A stretch of 64,000 nt of DNA from Branchiostoma floridae (GCF_000003815.2 NC_049995.1:17475691-17539690); one strand, 5' to 3'; positions 43,978 through 55,497 are shown, numbered from the stretch's first letter. Made by a program: numbers and translations. The notes: a model not told the origin generated them from the letters alone.

Positions 43978-44175
43978 GGAGTGTTCCAAATTTAACAGAT
44001 CAAGCATCAGATGACCCTGCGTTTGATGGTCGGGTTGACTCGACGTATGTTAATGTCTCCAACACTCTCACAGTCCGAATAAAAGACTTCCGAGCTGCCG
44101 ATACAGGGCTGGGCGTGTACTACGAATTTCAACAATCTGGTAGCAGATCCTCAAAATTCTACCCAAATATCAAAG
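43978..44175 (+). CDS. Receptor gene, exon with Ig half-domain
   Basis: First visible exon of a plus-strand gene encoding a single-pass membrane protein. Acceptor cttccag (AG 43976-43977), donor GTGAG at 44176; 198 bp, phase 1 at both ends. It encodes SVPNLTDQASDDPAF ... TLTVRIKDFRAADTGLGVYY, the C-terminal half of an Ig-like fold (the L.I.....D.G.Y pattern), but the usual Cys after D.G.Y is absent (YYEFQ). The N-terminal half, signal peptide and any further domains must lie upstream and are not recognised here, perhaps beyond the repeat block or in the gap. With the FN3, transmembrane and tail exons this suggests an adhesion or signalling receptor of the Ig superfamily; no orthology is claimed. 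Confidence 0.75.
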
Positions 44176-44629
44176 GTGAGTGAAAGATACATTCTTCTTA
44201 AAATATTTGTCAAGTTTATTAAGTCCATTAAGAACATACATGTGTTATACTATATCTTATACTGTTGATGTTGTGTTGTTTATATTTTTTATTCATCTCC
44301 ACTGCACTGACTGCAGATATTTTTTGACTGACAGGTGATATTTTTGTCCGTCCTAAAAAGCAGCTTTTTGTCCCGGCAGTGCAGATTGACGGGTCCTGGA
44401 GACAGCGCTGGTTTACAATCTGAAAACAATCTTAACTATCTCTGCCTTCTTCTTGCTGTGTTTTCCTCTCTCCCTGCACCATCCAGCAGGATAGTATCCA
44501 GCTGTAGTAGGTGTTGATAAATTAGCAAGCCAAGAGAGACTGGAGAGGGGTGTTAGATGTAAAGGTAATTGAGAATTAGTAATATGTATTCCATGCTGCA
44601 TGCGCATTTGTGCATGTGTTAAGCACAGA

Positions 44630-44870
44630 CGTGGGGTCTCGTGGTGAAACTACAGGGTGTTTAGTCCAGAACCCAAAGGTACTGGGTTGGACTCCTGTAA
44701 TGCTATACTTATCTTGTGCCTTTGAGAAAGGAACTTTGCATGACCTTCCTCATTCCACCCAGGTGTAGAAATGGGTACCTGACTTCAGTTGGGGAGTTAG
44801 AAGGCGGCAGAAGGAGAGGGTTGGGCTCCACCTTCCAATACTGTGCATTAGACACAGTAGATAACAACCT
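44630..44870 (+). mobile_element. tRNA-derived SINE in intron
   Basis: The head has a B-box (gggttggactcc); the body has the stretch ctttgagaaaggaactttgc, then cattccacccaggtgtagaaatgggtacctg and ggggagttagaaggcggcag, a conserved SINE body seen in many deuterostome genomes (from memory). Lies between the Ig and FN3 exons. Confidence 0.6.
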
Positions 44871-45011
44871 ATTAACTTACAGCTTCAAAATCTATGGGAC
44901 TACAATGCATGTACCTTTAAGCACAGAACATGTAACAGCAAAAATTGAATATATCAAGTTGTGACAAAAAAAACAACAACAGCCATCCTTATTTTATTTT
45001 CTCTGTTGCAG

Positions 45012-45140
45012 TTCCTCCACCCCGTATATCCTCATTCAACATCACTGGTGTTGGGGAGGACAATGTCAACATCACTTTTCAGCAGGTGGAACCATGGGAC
45101 TCTGCACCTGTTAACTACTCTGTACAATATCAAGAGTTGG
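45012..45140 (+). CDS. Receptor gene, FN3 exon 1
   Basis: Acceptor ctctgttgcag (AG 45010-45011), donor GTAAGT at 45141; 129 bp, phase 1 at both ends. Encodes PPPRISSFNITGVGEDNVNI then TFQQVEPWDSAPVNYSVQYQ, the first strands of a fibronectin type III domain, with two N-glycosylation sequons (NIT) and one NYS. Confidence 0.85.
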
Positions 45141-45373
45141 GTAAGTTCTTCAGCAGAATTTTACACATCTTATTGAGACCACGATGTACCGGTACCCACC
45201 CCTAATTACAACTGAACAGCCCTGAGGGACTTTATTCTTTTTATGGCATATTAATTCTTTGTATTGAAAATATTTTGTAGGGTGATGTACACAAAGGTAC
45301 TATCATTATACAGCAAACTAAAAGCTAGAACTAGTACAAGAAATCCTGACTACATCAGCCTTTTTCTTTTTAG

Positions 45374-45559
45374 GTGCCAGCTCCTGGAAGGAGACAGAGA
45401 GTGTTCCCCATGACCCAAACATTCCAAGCCGGCAGATTCCAGTGAAGGGTCTGAAGTCTGGTGTCAAGTACCAGTTCAGAGTCGTGTCTGCCAATGACTT
45501 TGGGCGAAATTACTCGCATATTGAGGAGGCTACCACCAGGAAATCACAGAGAAGTACAG
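45374..45559 (+). CDS. Receptor gene, FN3 exon 2
   Basis: Acceptor tttctttttag (AG 45372-45373), donor GTAAGT at 45560; 186 bp, phase 1 at both ends. Encodes ASSWKETESVPHDPN ... VKGLKSGVKYQFRVVSANDF, with the conserved L....Y.FRV.A.N..G of FN3 strands E to G. It completes the FN3 domain begun at 45012. The following intron is about 9 kb because of inserted elements. Confidence 0.85.
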
Positions 45560-45584
45560 GTAAGTACAGTTTAGACTACTATAA

Positions 45585-45694
45585 ATGCAGAAATGTTCGT
45601 GGTGGATTAATGTTCGCGATTTTCGCGGTGACCACTTCAACGTGAACTTGAAACTACCGCAAACATTTTTCTATTATGATATAAGACTGCAGTC
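45585..45694 (+). mobile_element. Left half of a MITE split by a larger element
   Basis: Sequence taaatgcagaaatgttcg followed by ttcgcggtgaccac and aaactaccgcaaacat. The matching half, in inverted sense (ctaccgcgaaattaaatccc, ccgcaaac), lies at about 53986-54080 on the other side of the 8.3-kb insertion. Confidence 0.5.
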
Positions 45695-46744
45695 TACCGT
45701 ATATTCTCGATTTAAGTACGCACCCCAATTAAAGTACGCACCCCCGATTTGGGGCAAGTCTCAGACAAATTTACCTCACTGAAACTTAAAATGGAAAAAC
45801 CTGAATAAAGTACGCACCCCTTCTCCAGTGATCTTGAACAACTTTTGCACTAGACAAATTCTAAATTAATAGTGTTTAATCTCTTTTCTGATGGTGATTT
45901 TGCCTAAATCAAGGACTTCTGAATTTATGAAAACTCTATGTTTTCTCCGCCGGCAAATCCGTCTCTGCAAACTTGTAAATCGGCTATGGCATGTCAAACA
46001 AAGTTCTCAAATTTGGCACTGCAGCGCCTGATTTACAGTTCATTTGAACATGAAAACATCCTGAATAGTTTTCCATCTTTCCCAAAACTGGTCTTGATCT
46101 TGATCCACTTCAAAGAAAACGATGTTTTGTGCTTTCCGACCGTCTTTTGTGAAGAAATTGCCGCCGAAATGCTTCTGGAGACGTCGACTGCTGCATGTGA
46201 TGTTCCATTCGTAGCATGGGTAACCATGCTGTTTGTTGACAAAAAACACAAATGCCTTATAGTTTTCAAATTGATAAACGTACAATCAAGTTATTGTCAA
46301 CATTTATCACCTTTATTCAAACGACAATAACAAAAAAAAATTCCACGGTTTAAGGAAGAAATAATCACCCCTCAGAAAAGTTCTACCCATACAATAGTAG
46401 TCTGTCCCAATGACCCCAATAACCCCAGCGCCATCTTGGAATAGAGATCCACCGTCACGCGCGCACGTAAACAATCCATTTTATACGCCTATTATCATCC
46501 AAAATCGATGTCTCCATGGCTTAAAAATGACATGGTCATTTTCGGCAGGGATCCAGTGCCATGTGGCATTGTAAATCGAGCTAGTTCCTGCAGTTGTTCC
46601 TGTTGTTTTCAGTTGTTGTTTTCAGGCAAGAATCGTGCCTTTACGGGCCATGTGTGCTGTGTGTTACGCGAATTTCAGCTCCTTTTCCCATTGGGCTGTT
46701 CCAAAAAAAAAAAATAGAGGGGGGGTTGACGACACCGAAATTTG

Positions 46745-47060
46745 CTTCCGACCCCTAGAGTCCAGCTGTCCAGTCCAAACGCTTCGACCCCTAGAGTCCG
46801 GGTCCAAAATACTACGACCCCTAGAGTCCAGCTGTCCAGTCCAAATGCTTCGACCCCTAGAGTCCGGGTCCAAAATACTACGACCCCTAGAGTCCAGCTG
46901 TCCAGTCCAAATGCTTCGACCCCTTGAGTCCAAGTCCAAAATACTACAACCCCTAGAGTCCAACTGTCCAGTCCAAATGCTTCAAACCCCTGAGTCCAGT
47001 CCAAAATACTACGACCCCCTAGAGTCCAACTGTCCAGTCCAAAATATTACGACCGAAGTC
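46745..47060 (+). repeat. Left subterminal minisatellite (CCCCTAGAGTCCAG motif)
   Basis: About ten alternating ~30-36-bp units: gacccctagagtccagctgt, ccagtccaaatgcttc and gacccctagagtccgggtcc, aaaatacta. Frames across it on both strands are repeat translations. Confidence 0.88.
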
Positions 47061-48123
47061 CTGCTTTCCCTCGCCTAACGGTTAATACTTTGAAAATTTT
47101 CGTCTTAGTGTTGGGTTTGCGGTGGAGAGGTCATTGTTTTTTTAATGTGAACGCTCCAATCGGCTTGGATTTTCGTTTGCAATCCATTCTTGAGAGGTAG
47201 TTTAAGACACTTGCGAACAATCGGCTTGGCTCGAACCCTGAATGTGAACGCAACATGGATAGATTCTATGCAAATTTTCCCCCAGTTGGAGGTTGTATAT
47301 CCAGGTACACAAGGTCAAAGTTTGCGTAGTTCGGGACCCATACCACATGCCACGCTGACAAGTTTGCTCACTTAACTTATTCTTGTGCCTATCGATAATT
47401 TCTGGAAAGAAAAAAAAAATGCTTTATAGGGTCAAGGCAAGTGGAATCGGAAGCAAACAATTAAGCTTTTGATCGCGCTTTGGAGGAGAGAGGAAATACA
47501 TTAAGCACAGAGCAAACTAGAAAAATGCACGAAAAAACAAGGACATCTTTGACTTGAGCAGAAGATCTCCCTCTTTGCCAACATATACTATGTTAGTTAG
47601 GTCATGACGTTAAATGACCTGGGTTTGAGAAAACCCACAATGTTGTACGAAAGTATAAAAGTATCTAAGTCCAGGCACCAGGGAATCGCAATCAGCTTGT
47701 TCTTTTTGAGTGTAAACAGGGTCTTAGATAAAACTTTCAGTTCATCACTCCTCCTATCAACAACTGTAACCCAAAACTAAGGTTTGTTGTTTGTTTGAAC
47801 CTTTATTTATTCATTAGAAGCTGAAATCGGCCTGCAGGCCGCTTTTCTGGTATAAGGTACGTTCATACTAGTCCTGCACTGTAACAGCACTTATTTCTTA
47901 ATTAGGCCATGTTGATTTGATTATATGGATGACATCCTCTGGAAATCCAAAAAGTGATGTGAGCAAGCGAATTAAAAAAGAAAGATTGGCATAAAAAAGT
48001 TGCCTTGATAGAACCTCCTTGATCTAAGCGAGGTGATTGGCATTGCAAGTGAAAGTGCAGATTGGGCCAAATTGCAAATATCCTACCATTCATCCACAAT
48101 CAGCCAGCCTGAGTACCAGCCTT
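47061..48123. other. Interior of the 8.3-kb element
   Basis: No gene. The phrase tttttgagtgtaaacagggtct near 47705 resembles the right end of the element at 48124-48868 and may be a worn relative. Confidence 0.45.
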
Positions 48124-48868
48124 GACCCCATTCACACTCAGAAAAACAATTTGAAAAAACATGTTATGCTAATAAACAGCCCGATTCGAATAAGTTTCTG
48201 CAGTGTGAACGCTCCCAAATCACTCGGCCGGGGAGGTGGATAGAACTGGGGCAAGTGGATAGAACTGCGCTGCGGGGAGTCCCGATTCATGTGATTCAGC
48301 AGTGTGAACGCGCAAGTGGATAGGATTCCGCTACGTTCCGGGGTGTGACGTCATGCATCCGGGAACTTGGGGTCCTACTTTGCATCGTGTGGGAAACACT
48401 ACACACGCCTGATCGCTTCGTTTTTCAGCAAGCATTTTCCGTTGTGTTTTACTTCCAACAACAATGAGTGGAGAGAAAGGGAAATTTTCTTCATCATTCG
48501 CAAAGTGAACACCAGAACAAACGAAGCTGCTCATTTCCATCTGGGGCGGGAGGAAACGCAGAAAAAGCTTGGGAAGGTCCATAAAAACAGGGACATTTAT
48601 GAAGATATATCCAAAGGAATGGTGGAGCTTGGAGTTGAGAAATCCCTTGAACGGTGCAGAGATAAAGTTAAGAATCTCACCGCCAGCTACCACAAGATGC
48701 AGCGATACGTCTGCGAAAGTTTTATTCGGATAAGACTGAGGGCACACTAATCGAATTGCCGAAGAGCAATGCGAACACAATTTTGGATCAGATAGAAAAT
48801 TTTTAATTTAGAAATTAGATAAATGTTTTATTCAAATTGTTTTTCTGAGTGTGAACGGGGTCATAGTT
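48124..48868. mobile_element. 745-bp TIR element containing a Myb/SANT-like frame
   Basis: Ends GACCCCATTCACACTCAGAA(aaacaatttgaa) and the complement near 48837-48868, 31 of 32 bases paired. No convincing target duplication. The enclosed frame resembles the Myb-like protein that accompanies Harbinger transposases, so this may be a Harbinger derivative that kept only that gene. Confidence 0.68.
48367..48750 (+). pseudogene. Myb/SANT-like DNA-binding domain fragment
   Basis: Open for 127 codons but with no in-frame ATG before the domain (the first codon is TTG, and the nearby ATG at 48464 is out of frame). The part from NNEWREREIFFII through REETQKKLGKVHKNRDIYED to CRDKVKNLTASYHKMQRY follows the Myb/SANT-like pattern (W..E...; E.IQ.KL....N..IY..I...; T.EQCR.K.KNLK..Y.K) used by Harbinger-associated Myb proteins. 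Probably a decayed or exon-only remnant. Confidence 0.6.
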
Positions 48869-51798
48869 ACCGCTGGCTCAATATTTTTGCCCCACATTCC
48901 ATGTGTGCTATTCTTTAGAGGGTAGATGTTGGTCTGAGCTGCTCTAGAACTAGTAGAAGCTTGCACTGTAAAGCAAGGTACTATAGATCATGCTCCTTCG
49001 AGTCCTTGTCAACAAGTACATGACATCCGCACAAGCTGCAAGAGTTTGAAACTCCTTGGTTTTGAAAAGTACAGGGACATACATAGAAACATTTGATTTT
49101 GGGCCAGTGAAAAGTTGACTTGGGCCAGCAGATTTTTTATGAATTTGCTCTCTAGGGCAAGTGAATTTTTAAAAAAATACGTTCAACCCAGTTCCACAAC
49201 ACCAGCAGGTGTCAGGAGATGACAGGATAACACCATATGTGTGTGGGGAAAGACAAAGGGCCACCTGGTGAGACTCCTTAGAGGAGAGGCATTGAGGACA
49301 CAAAAAATGGGAGGGGGTCTAGTCACAGGCTAGTAGATTTATCAACCACAACATGAACTAAAAAAATATGTCAACTAGAGCAACCCTGTAGAATTGCATA
49401 CTGGTAGTCCTTTATTCAGGAGGGAAGTTACAACACCAGGTACAAAATGACCACAGATGGTTGACATGCATGTGGGCTTAGACTCTGCCCAGTGGGGTGC
49501 CTGTTCCCACTGTTTCAAGATTGCTCATCCTCTTTGTTCATCCAGATTTCTTGCAGGGAAAAATAACTCATATATAGACTACAATGCCATACCCTCATAG
49601 CAAAAGGTATGACTGTTTCAAAGAAGATGATGTTAGCCAGCCTGGAGTATGCATGACTAATTATTCGCCCACCCATGGAGTTACCTATCACTGTGCTTGT
49701 TTACACTGGAGGATGGTCTGCCACCTCTACCATCTCTACTTGAGATAGTTTCAGAAACTCAGCTGAGACCTTATGCTTGTATTTGCAAGGATGTAAGTTA
49801 GTATACTGAAAAGTGGTCACCACATGAAAGTTCTCAAGATTTTCAATTTTTAGGCCAAGCATGACTATAAACGCAGTCACTGCTGATTGGCTGAGCCTCA
49901 GTGAGGGGAAACTGCGGTTTATTCAAACTGGAAGCAAGGTCCTTGCTGGAGGCTAGAGCAGAGTAGGGATGGTCCCCAGTCAATTGCCAGTTAGGAAATT
50001 AGAGTAACTCAGTAAAGTCAAGGTCTATATAACCTCCTTGGTAAAGTTGAGTAGTGTCAGCCAAGTAGAAGTCTTAAAGTTTTACACCAGTCAACCCCAT
50101 GGCATTCCATACTATATTCAGTGATGGATAATAACAATATGACCATAGAAAAATCCACCAACCAACACTGGCCACAGATGGTCAATCAGGCTTTAAAAAA
50201 TAGGCCTGACTGCACAAAGGGGATGACTGATATTAGCTGAAGTTTCTTTTAAAAAACTTCATCTTTACAAAATTTCATGCAGATTTGAAGGAAAATAATG
50301 CCAGCTTGCTGATAACCCTGGTAGTGATTTTACAAATATCAGACTCCCATACCAGGGGCAGGGATGTCTTGCTATTCTGAAGCAAAAGGAGATTTTGGCT
50401 GTGCTAGAGATATAACCCCTCCCTTGGGGACCTCCTGTTGTTATTTGCAAACAGGAGGGTTCATGATTTTCTGACTATCAGTTGACCTTATGACCTCATG
50501 CATTTCTTTCACAGTTCACAAACACCAGGAATATGAAGTAATGAAGCAAATATGGTAAAAAGTTTCAATTTTTGGGCCAATATGTTACATAGTGCATATT
50601 CCAGGAGCTACAAGTACATATGGAAGTTGTACTACTGTCCAACCGTTGCAGTCTTTGTGTCTGCTCAGTGTCTGTAAACATTCTGCCAGCACAGTTCAGG
50701 TCTGCCTTTTTTTTGTTTTTAGACATTTTTGTCAGCCTTTCTATCTTGTCCTGTTGACCTTATGTCCGAAACATCTAGGAGTAGGAACACAAAAAAAAAG
50801 CCAGAACTGAACTTCTGCTTGGAGAGTATCTCTATACCCTGATGGTCACTTTTACGGAGGGACTGAAGTGAAGGAGCTCTCCATCTGATAAACCTTGAGG
50901 ACAGAATGTTCTTGCCTTTAAACCTCCTTGGTCAAATAAAAAAATCCTTGGTCAAATAAAATTTAGAGTTAACTTTTAATTATATACAAAATGTGTTATG
51001 TCCTTGGTCAAACCACATATTAAACTGTACCTTGTGTCGTGAGTCAGATAGGATTTTTAAATTCTTGACCCCAATCCCCTAAACATCCCATCCCCCAACA
51101 TCTAAAGCAAGGAGTTTATACTCTTCTTGATCCCAGTACATTTTGTATAAACTTCAGCACGCCTCTCTTCATTCAGGGATGTTTGTTTGTGAACACCACC
51201 CTAATCAACATCAGGGTGTGAATTACCCTGATTTGCATTGAGCCAAAGTAGAACAATGGATCCTCCCTGGGTGGCTGTAGTCAGGTTCTGGGTCATAAAG
51301 GGGCCAGACAGTTGCTAATCTGCAGAGCCCATGGGCCCATGGTATCATGAGGCAAAAAAAAATAAGGATAAGATTGAAAAATTAAAATCTAAATAATCCT
51401 GTAGATGCAATACGTAATATCAACACCCCTCAAAAAAGCATAATGAACGGCCCTTTGTGGCCTTCTACAAGCGCTGATGTTTGTTGTTCGGGGTGGGTGT
51501 CTGCGCAGAATAATTATGATCTTTGTGGCATAAGACCCTGTCTCTGGCAATGGAGACTTGCTTAGGACCATAGTTTCAAAATCATAATCCGCCCCAACAA
51601 TAACCGCCAGCACTCGGGGCAATGCACTCGGGGAAGGCTGCAAAGGAGGCTACACGTACATTGATCAGGGCCATATTTGCGCATGTATCAATCGAGGCTA
51701 TAACCTCCTTGCTGTTACTAATATTGAGAGACTTTGGACAATGTTATGTTTGTACAAAGTTATAAAGACTTCCTTTGTCTCTAGACCCCCCCATCTGG
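48869..51798. other. Interior of the 8.3-kb element
   Basis: No gene. It contains three occurrences of the aacctccttgg motif (50031, 50922, 51703) and a MITE fragment at about 50695-50835 whose right end cttctgcttggagagta matches the CTCCAAGCAGAGG family while its left end is lost. Confidence 0.45.
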
Positions 51799-52149
51799 NN
51801 NNNNNNNNNNNNNNNNNNNNNNNNNNNNNNNNNNNNNNNNNNNNNNNNNNNNNNNNNNNNNNNNNNNNNNNNNNNNNNNNNNNNNNNNNNNNNNNNNNNN
51901 NNNNNNNNNNNNNNNNNNNNNNNNNNNNNNNNNNNNNNNNNNNNNNNNNNNNNNNNNNNNNNNNNNNNNNNNNNNNNNNNNNNNNNNNNNNNNNNNNNNN
52001 NNNNNNNNNNNNNNNNNNNNNNNNNNNNNNNNNNNNNNNNNNNNNNNNNNNNNNNNNNNNNNNNNNNNNNNNNNNNNNNNNNNNNNNNNNNNNNNNNNNN
52101 NNNNNNNNNNNNNNNNNNNNNNNNNNNNNNNNNNNNNNNNNNNNNNNNN
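51799..52149. other. Assembly gap (351 N)
   Basis: A run of N inside the 8.3-kb element. Frames drawn through it are meaningless. Confidence 0.95.
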
Positions 52150-53479
52150 TAATAGGAGGTTGTGGATCATATGCTAATGATATGCTAACAAGCCCGTAGC
52201 AGTGGAAACAAGTTTTGCCACATAGTTCTAACGTTCGTTTGAGACATTGAAAGTCGTCAAATGTTCCAGGTGAAATGGCCAGTGCCACCAGTGACTGCTT
52301 CCTTGTTATTCTCCTATGACCCTGTCACATGCCCAGCTTGCACTACTATGCACCAGTGCGGTGATGGCAGAAGCCGAGTTCAAGCCTGGGTATTGCCCGT
52401 CCGCCAGGCTTTTAGCCAGGCAGGCGTACGGGTGTACTGTACACCCTGTTAGTTAAAAAAATAGCACAAATTGTACACTCTTACACTGGGGAGCACATCC
52501 TCTGACAAGCATGAAATTCTGATTGACCAGGGATGCTGCAGGTCACATGTGGCCTGTCTGACAGTAAATCTGCTTCATTCCCCCAAAATTGCAACTCAAA
52601 ATATGGGAAATGGTGTTTCAGAGAGTTATAAATTTCACAACTTTCTAAGTGAGGATGTCCCCAGGCCCCTACAATACTCGCGCCTGCAACGCTCGCCGAG
52701 CGGCAAGAAATTTGGACACCCTATGATAAAGTTCTAGCTAAAAGCCTGCCGTCCGCCCTGTACATGTGCCTCATCCTCTATGCTGCCTCATACAAAGGAA
52801 AATGCGGGTAGTAAACGAATTCAAAATATAAATGGTATTCAGGTGTTGCAAGACGAAAACACGCGCCATTTTGATTCGCACGCAATATTAGTATCCTGCT
52901 CCACAGGCAGCATAATTATGACAGTGAATGAACATGTTACAATATTACGAGAGACTCATGTCTTGAGTAAAGTATACTAAATATACAAATGAAAGGTATC
53001 AAGGTAGTAATCGGCTGTAGAGTGTAGACAGACAACCCTACATAGGCCAACACGAGCCAACAACCTCTCGCCGACAGCTTTTTTTCAGCGTCTAGATGGA
53101 ACTGCAATATCGCCATTAAGATATCGGCAGAATTTCTCTCGAAAGGTCCGGACCATTCGCCCGATAGCTTAGCAGGGGTCCCCGACAGCTTCCGCGCGCG
53201 TGTAGATGTGTCCCCGACTTCGGGAGAGCTCATTAGCATATAATGCAGGCTCATTAGGCTATATAGCTATTTATGACTGCAAGCGCCACGGGTGTCCCGC
53301 GGCCAACGTTCCAGATCCCTCCCGACATCTCCAAAGATATCGGCAACCATAATCCATGTAGAACTTCAATTTGGGGTATTTTGTTTAGAGCTAGCTTTAT
53401 TGGCCGTTTCAATTCTATAATATTATGCATTGTAGCTGCTCAGAAAGCATAAACTGATGAATTTTGTGTATAGCATAAT

Positions 53480-53830
53480 TAATCCTGCCCAACCCTTAAG
53501 TCCAAAGCGTCCAGTCCAAGCTTCCAGTATTACCCCTAGAGTCCAAGAGTCCAGTCCAACCTTAAGTACCCCTAGAGTCCAAAGCGTCCAGTCCAAGCTT
53601 CCAGTATTACCACTAGAGTCCAAGAGTCCAGTCCAACCTTAAGTACCACTAGAGTCCAAGAGTGCAGTCCTACGTTCCAGTATTACCCCTAGAGTCTAAG
53701 TGTCCAGTCCAACCTTAAGTACCCCTAGAGTCCAAGCGTCCAGTCCAAGCTTCCAGTATTACCCCTAGAGTCCAAGTGTCCAGTCCAACCTTAAGTACCC
53801 CTAGAGTCCAAGTGTCCAGTCCAATGTCGT
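53480..53830 (+). repeat. Right subterminal minisatellite (CCCCTAGAGTCCA motif)
   Basis: About ten alternating units: gtccagtccaagcttccagt, attacccctagagtccaaga and gtccagtccaaccttaagta, cccctagagtcc. Same motif as 46745-47060 and, unlike the outer inverted repeats, in the same orientation. Confidence 0.88.
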
Positions 53831-54528
53831 CAACCCCCTCTCCTCAGTTATTTTTTGGAATAGCCCATTTTGTCCGGAAGCCAACCTCAAATAAAGTACG
53901 CACCCCGACTTTGGCAATGACTTGGGACACTTTTTGAATTTTGAAAAGTTTAAAAAGTGCGTACTTTAATCGAGAATATACGGTACATGTATGGTGTTGT
54001 TGCAAACTTAAAACTACCGCGAAAAGTCCTTTTTCCCGCTACCGCGAAATTAAATCCCCGCAAACTTAAATTCATTTCAGTAATTAACAGGAAAACTTTA
54101 TATCTTCAGTACTGGTACAAGTACAGTTATGTATGTTGCATTATCAAGTAGTTTAAGTTTATCTACATTGTGTGATTTTAATGATGATATGTACATGTAC
54201 AGGGTCACTAATTATGTAATATATTATGCTGCCTTGATGTGAATGCCATAATACCACCACATGAGAAAAATACATGAATTTAAAGTGATTTAAAAAGATG
54301 TACCAAATTGAATGCAGTATCAGTAATCCTGAGGTATATATGCTCCGGGTATCCAGCTGTTCAAAACAATCTTATAAAGGCCTCTATAACAAATGTACAA
54401 ATGTACTATATAGTACTATCACTACAATGATATCATTACAACTATGATATCATTACAACTTACAACTGTTTCTGTGGAATAACTTACTGGCTTTAAATGA
54501 TTCTTTAAATGATTCTACTGTTTTTCAG

Positions 54529-54702
54529 GATTTGGATTTAGCAATGGAGCAATTGCAAGCATCGTTGTTTGCATTCTTGTACTACTACTACTAGTAGCTG
54601 TTGCATTTCTGTGTCATCAGCATCGAAAAAGAAACAAGAAGTGGTCATTGCGAGACCGTCGAAGGGTCTACAACCCAGTCCCTCTGGAGGAAGGCCGTAA
54701 TG
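54529..54702 (+). CDS. Receptor gene, transmembrane exon
   Basis: Acceptor tttttcag (AG 54527-54528), donor GTAATA at 54703; 174 bp, phase 1 at both ends. Encodes GFGFSNGAIASIVVCILV then LLLLLVAVAFLCHQHRKRNK: a single hydrophobic helix of about 22 residues followed by a basic stop-transfer stretch, so the tail is cytoplasmic (type I topology). It ends RRRVYNPVPLEEGRN. Confidence 0.85.
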
Positions 54703-54864
54703 GTAATAAAATCTGTCCTTATGAACATTTGAACAAGTTTAGAATGTTACATTCACAAAATAAGACTTTACCCTAAGATTTCAGACTGGAAAGTTCTTTG
54801 TGACCATGTGTTTATCATTTTAAGATATTTGGCTGATTGGTAGATTTGTGCATATTGCCTACAG

Positions 54865-55497
54865 GACTGGAACTACAAGGTATACATGTGAATGGACATC
54901 AACCAGGTGCACCTAGACAGCCACTGCTTGCACCTGGACAGCAACCACCTGCAGCTGTACCACCAGCTGCACCTGGACAGCAACCAGATGCAGCTGGAAA
55001 GCAACCAGATGCACCTGGACAGGACCCAGGTGCAGCTGGACAGGACCCACCTGCACCTGGACAGGACTCCCCTGCACCTGGAAAGGACCCAGATGCAGCT
55101 GGACAGGACCCTCCTGCAGCTGGACAGGACCCCCCTGCACCTGGACAGGACCCACCTGCACCTGGACAGCAGCCAGATGCAGCTGGAAAGCCACCAGATG
55201 TGCCTAGACAGGACCCCCTTGCACCTGGACGTGGACAGCAACCAGCTGTGCAGCCGCCACCACCTGCATCTGCACAGGACCCAGGTGCACCTGGACAGCA
55301 ACCAGATGCAGCTGGACAGGACCCAGGTGCACCTGGACAGCAACCAGATGCAGCTGGACTGCAACCAACTGTGCCTGGACAGCCATCAGATGGAGCTGGA
55401 CAGGACCCAGATGGTGCATCAGATGACCGCAGCATCATGGAGCTACCAGAGCACCATTCTGAGCCAGGAGGAGGACGTAGCCTTCGAGCAGAACCAG
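54865..55497 (+). CDS. Receptor gene, long repetitive cytoplasmic exon
   Basis: Acceptor attgcctacag (AG 54863-54864), donor GTGGGC at 55498; 633 bp, phase 1 at both ends. After GLELQGIHVNGHQPGAPRQP the exon encodes about 25 copies of a six-residue repeat of the type APGQDP / AAGQQPD (18-bp units based on ggacaggacccacctgcacc), then a non-repetitive end DDRSIMELPEHHSEPGGGRS. Such a Pro/Gln/Asp tail is likely disordered. Because the unit is a multiple of three and lacks stops in nearly all frames, several overlapping frames on both strands stay open; the exon frame is fixed by the splice phases and the non-repetitive ends. Confidence 0.78.

Larger units (their letters stand above)
45695..53985. 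mobile_element. 8.3-kb TIR element in the receptor intron
   Basis: The left end taccgtatattctcgattta (then agtacgcacccc) is matched in inverse at 53956-53985 (gtgcgtactttaatcgagaa, then tatacggta). A second inverted pair lies further in (ttccaaaaaa...ggggttgacgaca near 46690-46735, partner near 53824-53865). TA on both sides can be read either as part of the repeat or as a TA target duplication. Subterminal minisatellites at 46745-47060 and 53480-53830 share the motif cccctagagtccag. The interior holds a Myb-bearing element (48124-48868), a MITE fragment and an assembly gap. I see no transposase, though 351 bp are unknown. Superfamily not assigned. Confidence 0.7.

Noticed and set aside
45938-46330. 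130-codon plus frame and minus frames at 46033-46285 in the 8.3-kb element
   Set aside because: No recognisable domain, no splice or start context, and located between the two inverted pairs of a transposon. Could be part of a lost transposase but nothing supports it.
46664-47078. Overlapping frames with LDSRGRSIWTGQ-like and PLESSCPVQ-like repeats
   Set aside because: Translations of the cccctagagtccag minisatellite.
51698-52288. Long frames across 51799-52149 (and across the other N runs)
   Set aside because: They consist mainly of unknown bases.
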